DNA from: Clostridium sp. | GTDB lineage: Bacteria > Bacillota > Clostridia > Clostridiales > Clostridiaceae | Direction: 5' to 3' | Assembly: GCA_018372555.1 (NCBI GenBank) | Contig: JAHAIU010000016.1 | Location: forward strand, 1-32,689 | Length of the DNA: 32,689 bases | Part shown: piece by piece, positions 8,308 to 14,764 of the stretch | Layout: each line of letters opens with the position of its first letter | Position numbering within the stretch: the first letter of the stretch is position 1 | Position numbers and translations under genes: made by a program | Notes under the pieces: generated by a model | Databases searched by the model: none | Told to the model about the DNA's origin: nothing | Seen by the model: the letters and a program-made list of their open reading frames with translations, nothing else

Positions 8308-8333
8308 TTTATATATAGTTAACTATATATAAA
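8308..8333. repeat. 26-bp perfect palindrome
   Basis: A continuous self-complementary 26-mer centred on GTTAAC (between 8320 and 8321), with arms of alternating T and A. It lies just past the end of the minus-strand DUF2207 gene. With no loop and no T-run beside it, it is not a typical terminator. It could be an operator or cruciform-prone site. Confidence 0.6.
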
Positions 8334-8354
8334 TTTGTTGGTAGTATATAGGTT

Positions 8355-9959
8355 TTAAAAGGCTCCGGAGCCACCACCTCCGCCGCCACTAAATCCTCCT
8401 CCTGATGAGAAGCTACTAAAGCTATCGTTATTACTAGCATTATTTTGATCTATAAGACTTTCTGCTGAAGTTCTTATATCATTAAAGAAAATCATATTAT
8501 AAGCAAAGTAATAACTAAAGAAAGGATCATAACCTTTATCAAGATTATTTTCACTTATTAATTCTGTGATTTGTGAGTTTTTAAGACCTAGTGCAGAAGA
8601 ATAAATTAATAAATCCCTTATATCTATATTTTCTTTATTAGTATCATATAAAATATAGTTTTTATATGCTTGCCACTGACAATATTCTATATAAGCTTCA
8701 TTATTTAACACTTCACGACCTTTAATGGTAATATAGTAGTTCAAAGACCTTCCATTTAATCTTACTTCATTAATAAAATCATAAAATGAATTTTTGAACT
8801 TCTCAGATGCTTTTAAATTATTTTCTATCTTATTTTTTATACCTTGGAAGGAAAACTCATTATAATTATTTTCGTATTTTTTAAACCAATTAATCAATAC
8901 TTTCAAGTGAGAGAAATCTTTATCATCAATATCGGAAACTCTTTTAAAAGTAATATTATTAAATTCCTTTTCAGTAGTTACATTAGTATCTACTTCATAT
9001 ACACCAAGCTTCACTAAATAGAGTAGGGTACACGGTACAAGTGACCACTGTAAATCTTTTTTATTAGTTATATAAGCTACTAAAGCAGGACTTAAATTTG
9101 ATGGTATATAAGGGAGATACTTATCTTCTGGGAAGGTACCTAAAGATCTATACTTAGATAGTTCCTCGTTGAATTTTTTATCCTTAATCTTTTTTAGTAT
9201 AAATAATATTATACCTACTAAAATTAAAATAGAAATTGGAATAATAAGATATTCTAATTTAAAATTATCATCTTCTATAGCTTCTGTTGAAGTCCTGTTT
9301 ATTTCTTCCATATTTAAAAAATCTTTTTGGAAATTTAGTTGTACTCCAATATCAGAAGTTAAATTATCACCAGAAATGTTAATTAAGTCTTTGGAAGTAT
9401 TAGCTTTAAAGGATCCATCCCCAAAGACAGTATATTTCAAGATGTTTAAATCAAAAGGATGATCCTTTAAAGTAATATTTAAGTTTATATTATTTACTGG
9501 ACTATCTGAAGAAGCTGTATAGAAGCTCCAATTTAATAGACTGGTATCAGAATACTTCTTTGCAGCACCAATTGCTTTATACTTTAATCTAAATTTCTTA
9601 GTTTCATCATCACTTTTTGAGTAAATTTTAATTTGTAATTTCTCATCATCTAGATTTGTTTCATAAGTATTATTTTCATTGTCTTCACTTTTTGGAATAA
9701 TTATTTCATTATCTTTATCTTCTGTTATAACTTCTAAAATTTCATAGTTATCAATTTTATTCATATTTAAATCAATATAAATACCATTAAAACTACCTTT
9801 GAAATTGTAAGTAAAAGTTTCCTCGACTAAAACATCTCCATTTTCTTGAATTTCAGCATTAATTAATAAATCTTGTATTATATATGATTTACTATCTGCT
9901 AAAACTTGCTTTGGAAATAATAATAGTAAAGAAAATAAAACAATCAATAGCTTTTTCAA
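8355..9959 (-). CDS. DUF2207 domain-containing membrane protein
   Basis: A 534-aa predicted membrane protein. A signal peptide (about 1-21, ending VLA-DS) is followed by an extracytoplasmic beta-rich domain (about 24-225, beginning YIIQDLLINAEIQENGDVLVEETFT-like family sequence). One membrane helix lies at about 236-256 (IIPISILILVGIILFIL), then a cytoplasmic alpha-helical half. The Gly/Ser-rich tail (SSGGGFSGGGGGGSGAF) is typical of this family. Function is unknown. The start codon is TTG at 9959, supported by a GGGGTG SD with spacing of about 5 and by the signal peptide beginning right there. It is monocistronic, separated from the upstream cluster by the terminator at 10017-10047. Confidence 0.88.
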   Translation of the reverse strand: MKKLLIVLFSLLLLFPKQVLADSKSYIIQDLLINAEIQENGDVLVEETFTYNFKGSFNGIYIDLNMNKIDNYEILEVITEDKDNEIIIPKSEDNENNTYETNLDDEKLQIKIYSKSDDETKKFRLKYKAIGAAKKYSDTSLLNWSFYTASSDSPVNNINLNITLKDHPFDLNILKYTVFGDGSFKANTSKDLINISGDNLTSDIGVQLNFQKDFLNMEEINRTSTEAIEDDNFKLEYLIIPISILILVGIILFILKKIKDKKFNEELSKYRSLGTFPEDKYLPYIPSNLSPALVAYITNKKDLQWSLVPCTLLYLVKLGVYEVDTNVTTEKEFNNITFKRVSDIDDKDFSHLKVLINWFKKYENNYNEFSFQGIKNKIENNLKASEKFKNSFYDFINEVRLNGRSLNYYITIKGREVLNNEAYIEYCQWQAYKNYILYDTNKENIDIRDLLIYSSALGLKNSQITELISENNLDKGYDPFFSYYFAYNMIFFNDIRTSAESLIDQNNASNNDSFSSFSSGGGFSGGGGGGSGAF

Positions 9960-10016
9960 TTTATCACCCCTTTATTTTATATTATAATTATAAAATAGTT
10001 ATTAAATTAACACAAT

Positions 10017-10047
10017 TAAAAAAGGATGTACCATTAAAGATACATCC
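10017..10047 (-). terminator. intrinsic terminator of the surface-protein cluster
   Basis: Read on the minus strand: GGATGTA, a 10-nt loop, TACATCC, then six T. It starts just after the stop of the 10057-10575 gene and marks the 3' end of the four-gene minus-strand unit. Confidence 0.85.
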
Positions 10048-10056
10048 AATTTCAAA

Positions 10057-10575
10057 TTAAATTTCATACCAAAACAAACTAAAAGCAATTGTTTGTATAG
10101 AAAGAAGAGTATTAGATATCTGTATTACTAATGAGGTATTAGGTGGCATTACAATTACTGAATCTATAAACTCAGTATAAATTTGACTAGATTGTACTGT
10201 AATTAAAATTGGAGTAGTTCCTACTGGAGATCCTGATCCATACTTAGCTGTAGCAACACTAGTTAGTGGTGATGAAAAATTAGTGTTTGCAGGAGTTAAA
10301 GTAGTGCCAGGTGCAGGAAAGGTACCATTCCTAATAAATGTTATAGTTAATCCGGTACTGGCACCACTTGTAGATAATATAAATTTATATAAATATAAGG
10401 TTTTATTTGTTCCAGAAGGATTTGTTAGTTGAATTAAAGTATTACCCCCAATAGAAACTGATAGACCACTTGCAGTAATACTATAAAAGTTACCATTAAT
10501 GCTTTGAAAAGCGTTAGAGTTAGTACCAATTACATATAGAGGATCTGAATAAAAATTATAAACTTGACTGTTCAT
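10057..10575 (-). CDS. unrecognised beta-rich, Thr/Ser-rich protein, 172 aa
   Basis: Last gene of the cluster. The protein is rich in Thr, Ser, Asn, Gly and Ile, with alternating hydrophobic residues that suggest a beta-sandwich. It has no signal peptide, no membrane helix and no Cys. Recognisable stretches are NTLIQLTNPSGTNKTLYLYKF (about 44-64), a TTLTPANTN segment (about 90-98) and a final PPNTSLVIQIS strand (about 143-153). The lack of a signal peptide fits proteins assembled on the spore surface from the mother-cell cytoplasm, or virion-like proteins, but both are inference. The SD is AGGGAGGG, strong. An 84-bp gap separates it from the glycosyltransferase gene. Family not recognised. 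Confidence 0.7.
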   Translation of the reverse strand: MNSQVYNFYSDPLYVIGTNSNAFQSINGNFYSITASGLSVSIGGNTLIQLTNPSGTNKTLYLYKFILSTSGASTGLTITFIRNGTFPAPGTTLTPANTNFSSPLTSVATAKYGSGSPVGTTPILITVQSSQIYTEFIDSVIVMPPNTSLVIQISNTLLSIQTIAFSLFWYEI

Positions 10576-10659
10576 AATACCCTCCCTTTATAGATATTTT
10601 CTCTATTATACATAATATATAAAATTTGAGTTATATATGATATTAATTAATTACATTAA

Positions 10660-12474
10660 TTAGAATATTTCTTTATTTAATATTTCAATGCTCCAAGTGT
10701 CAATGTAATCAAATTTTTTAATTGAATTATATATTTCTTTAATTGCTAAATCTTTAAATTCATTTGCTTCATAAACTTTAGAAAGTGTAATTAAAACACC
10801 TTTATCATCAACATAGTTTAATATTTCAACTAACTTTTGAAATAAATCATACTCTTTTAATAATAAAATGTAATTTAAAAATTCCTCTAGTATATTTAAG
10901 GATATTTCTGTATTTTCAGTAATCATGTTACATTCATTATTAAAATAAATGTCTTTTAGTTTTAAGTAAACTAAGTACTCGAAATTTGAGCAATTATTAT
11001 TTATCATACTTAGTGACTTATCTATAGAATTATTATTGGTTAGTAAAGATAGTATAAAAACATACTTTGATATATCAGATTTTAAACTTCCTATAATAAT
11101 CGAAGGGTTAGTTGATATATCAATTTCTATAAATGCTTTATTAAAGTACTCTAGAGATTCATTATATTTATTTTCATATAATGATATAATTCCCTTTAAA
11201 AAGTATTCATCTATTTTATATTCATTAAATTCTGTCTTTGATTCAATAAGTGTTTTTACCTCATTTATTAAATTTTCTTTTAATAAAATATGAGAAGTTA
11301 ATATTAAGTTAGGTATATAATCTTTGGATGCAAAATATTTTAAAAGACTACTTGTAACTTCATTTTTATTATCATATTTCTTATTTAAAACTGTACCTAT
11401 TTTATATAATATTGATAAATCACTACTGTTTAAATTTAAAACTTTATTATAGAAATCTAATGCTTTATCATAATCTGATAAAGCATAGTATAAGTTACCA
11501 AGGGCCATTAATGGATTAATAGAGCCACAATTATTTACAAACTTAACAGTACTACTTGAATCACCTATAGCAAGGCAGGTGTTAAAGGAGTCTATTGCTA
11601 AAGTATATCTTTTAGTATCAAGGAATAGACAGCCTTTTAAATATTCAAAATCAACATTTGGAGAAAAATGCTGTAATCCTTCCTCAACGAATCGCATAGC
11701 TTTATCATATTTTTTAATGTACTGATAACAAACTGCCATTCTATAAAGAAGATGTATAGAGTAATGTTTAGTTAAGTCAAAATTTGAATAAGATAATTCA
11801 TAGTGATGTAATGCTGTATTTACATCATTTTGTGCTAAATACTCATTACCTAAGTTAAATAAATTAAAGGAATCCTCTGGATTTTCTTTTAATGCGTCTA
11901 ATAGTATAGGTATGTTTCTTGAACGTTTATCCTTCTTTTCTAATACTTCAACACTATATCCGTAATGGTGTAGAATAATATCTTCATTAGAAAATTTACT
12001 AGTTATATTTTTATATTTCTCATTATAAATTTGTTCATGAATTTTACCTTTGTAGTAATAACCTCTATTATTTCTAAATAATCTAAATGCATAGTGAATT
12101 GTAAAATCATTTTGATTTTCTGATCTATAATTATAAACAATAAAATGGCAGCCATCTAAATTTGTCCTATTAATATAATTTATTAAATTATCCTTTGAAG
12201 CCTCATCTAATATTTCATCAGCATCTAAGAATAATATCCAATCACTTTTAACCTTATTAATAGCAAAATTTCTTGCTGAAGCAAAATCATTTTCCCATTT
12301 ATAATTGTATAATTTAACGTTATAATTTTTTAGAATTTCTAATGTTGAATCTGTAGAGCCTGTATCTACAATTACTATTTCATTTACTATATTTTTTACT
12401 GAATCTATTGATTTTGCAATATATTTTTCTTCATTTTTTACTATCATACATAAACTTAATGTTGTTTTTTTCAT
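10660..12474 (-). CDS. family 2 glycosyltransferase with TPR repeats
   Basis: A 604-aa cytosolic enzyme. The N-terminal GT-A domain (about 1-230) starts TLSLCMIVKNEEKYI, has EIVIVDTGSTDST (32-44) for the nucleotide-sugar fold and the metal-binding DAD motif (84-86, in FLDADEIL). Then come several TPR units, for example about 199-232 (FNLFNLGNEYLAQNDVNTAL), 240-270, 272-300, 320-355 (ALGNLYYALSDYDKALDFY) and 425-460. GT2-TPR enzymes such as SunS glycosylate proteins or peptides, with the TPR part holding the acceptor. The flanking genes encode Thr/Ser/Asn-rich repeat proteins, which are the natural acceptor candidates. Neither donor sugar nor acceptor residue can be told. The SD AAGGAGG is strong. 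A hairpin (12512-12541) precedes the gene. Confidence 0.88.
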   Translation of the reverse strand: MKKTTLSLCMIVKNEEKYIAKSIDSVKNIVNEIVIVDTGSTDSTLEILKNYNVKLYNYKWENDFASARNFAINKVKSDWILFLDADEILDEASKDNLINYINRTNLDGCHFIVYNYRSENQNDFTIHYAFRLFRNNRGYYYKGKIHEQIYNEKYKNITSKFSNEDIILHHYGYSVEVLEKKDKRSRNIPILLDALKENPEDSFNLFNLGNEYLAQNDVNTALHHYELSYSNFDLTKHYSIHLLYRMAVCYQYIKKYDKAMRFVEEGLQHFSPNVDFEYLKGCLFLDTKRYTLAIDSFNTCLAIGDSSSTVKFVNNCGSINPLMALGNLYYALSDYDKALDFYNKVLNLNSSDLSILYKIGTVLNKKYDNKNEVTSSLLKYFASKDYIPNLILTSHILLKENLINEVKTLIESKTEFNEYKIDEYFLKGIISLYENKYNESLEYFNKAFIEIDISTNPSIIIGSLKSDISKYVFILSLLTNNNSIDKSLSMINNNCSNFEYLVYLKLKDIYFNNECNMITENTEISLNILEEFLNYILLLKEYDLFQKLVEILNYVDDKGVLITLSKVYEANEFKDLAIKEIYNSIKKFDYIDTWSIEILNKEIF

Positions 12475-12511
12475 GATTATCCTCCTTACAATTATTAGAG
12501 CTTATGTAGAA

Positions 12512-12541
12512 TCCTTATATAAGAATAGACTTATATAAGGA
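12512..12541. other. intercistronic hairpin, perfect 12-bp stem
   Basis: TCCTTATATAAG and its exact complement flank a 6-nt loop in the 84-bp gap between the repeat-protein and glycosyltransferase genes. On the minus strand no T-run follows, so full termination is unlikely. It could protect the 3' end of the upstream message or reduce read-through. Confidence 0.6.
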
Positions 12542-12558
12542 AAAATAATTTTTGCTAC

Positions 12559-13506
12559 TTAACTTTGTCCGTTTAAGTAAACTGAGAATGTCGCTGTTGT
12601 AGCACCTAAGGTGTATAGAAGTCTAGTATAATTCCCAAATCTACTTACGGTAATAATTTTCCTATCTCCTCCAGCTATAGCATAATTGTTGTAGCTAGGA
12701 TCAGTAATATAGTCGCCATTATTTGTAGTTGGACTCATTTGTAATGAAATAGTTAAAGTATTAGTACCTGTATTATAAACAAAGAAGGATACAGTTCTTA
12801 AAGGTGATATATCAGTATTATTAAATACATTTCCTGTACCTGTAGCAGTTACATTTAGTGTGTTGCTTGTGGTAAATTCATTTGCACCAATAAGAACAGT
12901 TAAACTTGTATTAGCTATTGTAATAGAGTTAGCTACTGTAATTGCATTAGCTATGGTAACTGCATTAGCAATAGTTACTGGATTATTAACTATAACTGTT
13001 AAGCTAGAGTTAGCAATTGTAACTGCATTTGCTACTGTAACAGGATTATTAACAGTAACGGTAAAACTAGCATTAGATATAGTTATAGGATTACTTACAG
13101 CAACAGTTAAACTTGTATTTGCAATTGTAATAGCATTAGCTACTGTTACAGGATTATTAACTACAACTGTTAAACTGGAGTTAGCGATAGTAATAGGTCC
13201 ATTAATTGAAGCTGTGATACTTGCATTTGCTATAGTGATAGCATTATTAACATTAACAGTAAGGCTACTGTTTGCTATTGTTATTGCATTAGCAACTGTG
13301 ATTGGATTGTTAACATTAACAGTCAAACTAGCGTTAGCTATAGTTATAGGATCAGTGATTGAAACTGTTAGGCTTGCATTTGAAATTGAAGTTTTAAGGG
13401 CCCCAGTGGAATCAGTTTGCAGTACCTGTAAACTACTATCTGGAGCCTGAGCATAAATACTGGTTTTCAATTCGGAAGCTACAGTGTTAAACACCAAATT
13501 ATTCAT
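12559..13506 (-). CDS. repetitive beta-module surface-type protein with DUF6385-like C-terminus
   Basis: A 315-aa protein in three parts. A short N-terminal segment (1-40) comes first. The repeat region (about 43-204) is built of 15-residue modules of the type ITIANSSLTVxVNNP mixed with 6-residue modules of the type VTVANA. The C-terminal domain (about 213-315) shares a pattern with the end of its neighbour: YNTG-T, LQMSP, RFGNYTRL and final YLNGQ. Each long module carries N-(A/S/T)-S. The protein has no Cys, no signal peptide and no membrane helix. Alternating hydrophobics suggest a beta-solenoid or fibre. I use ATG 13506 because the GTG three codons earlier lies inside the SD GAGGTG. It starts 24 bp after the previous gene's stop, so the two are co-transcribed. 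DUF6385 is a recollection of family pattern, not a search result. Confidence 0.82.
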   Translation of the reverse strand: MNNLVFNTVASELKTSIYAQAPDSSLQVLQTDSTGALKTSISNASLTVSITDPITIANASLTVNVNNPITVANAITIANSSLTVNVNNAITIANASITASINGPITIANSSLTVVVNNPVTVANAITIANTSLTVAVSNPITISNASFTVTVNNPVTVANAVTIANSSLTVIVNNPVTIANAVTIANAITVANSITIANTSLTVLIGANEFTTSNTLNVTATGTGNVFNNTDISPLRTVSFFVYNTGTNTLTISLQMSPTTNNGDYITDPSYNNYAIAGGDRKIITVSRFGNYTRLLYTLGATTATFSVYLNGQS

Positions 13507-13530
13507 ATTGTGCACCTCTTTTTCGAAAGT

Positions 13531-14421
13531 TTATCTAATATGGTAGTCAAAAGTTTGGCCTTGGAACCAAACACAAATATTTGAATTTGGATTAGGCGAT
13601 GAATTTACGAATCTTATTCTTGAGTATTTTAAAAACTTCGCTAGAGCTAAAGCAGCTGTATCATTTGCGTTAATTTCTACTTCAATAACATCATCTGTAA
13701 AATCAATGCCATTAGGACTAACTTGTAAATAAGCCTTAATATTATTTGAACTTTTATTCTTAATAAAATAAGTTCCAGTATTAAAATTAGAAATATCTAT
13801 ATTGGGTGAACAAAAGTCATTTTCTAAACTCTTTACATTGAATTCTCTTTCCTTAAAAATTATTTCTGCAGTTTGTATATTTTGGTTGTTACATTTTTCA
13901 TAATTAACCCATATAAAAGGTTGGTTATTGCTATTAGATGAATAAAACTTAAATAATGTTGAATTAATACCTGGTCTACACATAAGAGCTAGACCATATG
14001 CATAACTATTATTTTCTGAAAGTTCTTCTATTAAGGGAGTAATATTAAATGAAATTATATTGGCCTTTGAATCGTAACTAAAATCTTTTTTAGATAAATT
14101 TAATGAAGATAATCTGGGGGAATTATTCCATGTTGTATCCTCAAGATTGAAGTTTTCATCAATTTTAAATAGAACAAATAATCTTCTTAATTCTTCAATA
14201 GATGAGTTACATTCATCTGCAAGGTACAAATTAAGGGAAGCATTAACAATTTCAATATCTTTATTTAAATCTTTTAAATCACAAAATTTCAATAAAGAAA
14301 TATAGTGAATATCACCATATAAATAGTTCCCAACTAATAAAGTATTTTTATAGTAAAAGCTACTATCTTTTCTATAGCTTGAAATATAAGATGATTTTGG
14401 GTAAAGCTTTGAGTATAACAT
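13531..14421 (-). CDS. DNRLRE-like protein with DUF6385-like C-terminal domain
   Basis: First gene of the cluster, 296 aa. The N-terminal part (about 1-178) follows the DNRLRE-domain pattern: SSYISS start, TLLVGNYLYGDIHYISLLKF, VNASLNLYL, TTWNNSPRL, and a final PFIWVNYE strand. These domains are beta-sandwiches common on cell-surface and spore proteins. The C-terminal part (about 190-296) has YFIKNKSSNNIKAYLQVSP, FLKYSRIRFVN and VWFQGQ, matching the end of the next protein and resembling DUF6385. There is no signal peptide, which argues against Sec export. The SD AAGGGGG before the ATG is good. The promoter at 14451-14479 is close upstream. Role inferred: structural surface protein. Confidence 0.78.
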   Translation of the reverse strand: MLYSKLYPKSSYISSYRKDSSFYYKNTLLVGNYLYGDIHYISLLKFCDLKDLNKDIEIVNASLNLYLADECNSSIEELRRLFVLFKIDENFNLEDTTWNNSPRLSSLNLSKKDFSYDSKANIISFNITPLIEELSENNSYAYGLALMCRPGINSTLFKFYSSNSNNQPFIWVNYEKCNNQNIQTAEIIFKEREFNVKSLENDFCSPNIDISNFNTGTYFIKNKSSNNIKAYLQVSPNGIDFTDDVIEVEINANDTAALALAKFLKYSRIRFVNSSPNPNSNICVWFQGQTFDYHIR

Positions 14422-14450
14422 AAGACCCCCTTAAAAACGTTAGTATATTT

Positions 14451-14479
14451 CATTATATGTAAGTGATTTATATTGGTTA
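14451..14479 (-). promoter_or_regulatory. promoter of the surface-protein cluster
   Basis: On the minus strand, TTAACC, 17 nt, then TATAAT, about 30 nt before the ATG at 14421. This reads as a sigma-A promoter (perfect -10, 4 of 6 at -35). The same bases can also be read as sigma-K-like: ACC, 15 nt, CATATAATG, close to AC...CATAnnnTA. Sequence alone does not decide between vegetative and late-sporulation expression. Confidence 0.55.
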
Positions 14480-14539
14480 AATTTATTAAGTAAAATAGAT
14501 AAATTATTAGATAAAAAATAATTAAAATAATTACTTAAA

Positions 14540-14568
14540 TTGACATATACAAATAAAAAATATATAAT
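14540..14568 (+). promoter_or_regulatory. sigma-A promoter of the metH leader
   Basis: A perfect TTGACA (14540-14545), a 17-nt spacer and a perfect TATAAT (14563-14568), placing the start of transcription near 14575, just before the riboswitch. Confidence 0.88.
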
Positions 14569-14583
14569 AATATAAACAAAAAA

Positions 14584-14745
14584 TCTTATTAAGAGTGGTG
14601 GAGGGACTGGCCCTATGAAACCCAGCAACCTATTTATGATTTTATTAAATGTGGTGCTAAATCCGGCAGTTATTCTGAAAGATAAGAGAAAAGTTATATA
14701 TGAATGTAGAAATCTCTTCTTTATTAGGAGGGATTTTATTTTTTG
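14584..14745 (+). promoter_or_regulatory. SAM-I (S-box) riboswitch with terminator platform
   Basis: The aptamer spans about 14584-14688. P1 pairs TCTTAT (14584-14589) with ATAAGA (14682-14687). The S-box core is conserved: AGAGTGGTGGAGGGACTGGC, CCTATGAAACCC, GCAACC, then GTGGTGCTAAATCCGGCAG. The downstream platform has a terminator (14710-14736 plus T-run). Its 5' arm contains TCTCTT, which can instead pair with AAGAGA at the 3' side of P1 to form an antiterminator. SAM binding stabilises P1 and therefore termination, so metH is off when SAM is plentiful. Confidence 0.95.
14710..14745 (+). terminator. riboswitch-controlled intrinsic terminator
   Basis: AAATCTCTTCT pairs with AGGAGGGATTT through Watson-Crick and G-U pairs around a short loop, followed by TTATTTTTT. 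It is the expression platform of the S-box leader. Confidence 0.85.
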
Positions 14746-14764
14746 TTAAAAAGGGGGCAAAATA

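Noticed and set aside
12890..13380. CRISPR-like or tandem DNA repeat
   Set aside because: The DNA repeats are imperfect, in frame and explained by protein modules; there are no spacers of even length.
12860..13450. 196-aa open frame on the plus strand opposite the repeat protein
   Set aside because: It is the antisense shadow of the repetitive modules, has no SD, and its hydrophobic repeats mirror the complementary codons.
12559..14421. Phage tail-fibre or prophage module
   Set aside because: No capsid, tail, lysis, integrase or replication genes are nearby, and a protein glycosyltransferase sits in the same unit; a surface or spore role fits better, though phage ancestry of single domains is possible.
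14440..14628. 62-aa open frame on the minus strand
   Set aside because: It lies across the metH promoter and the S-box aptamer, which explain this sequence better; no SD is present.
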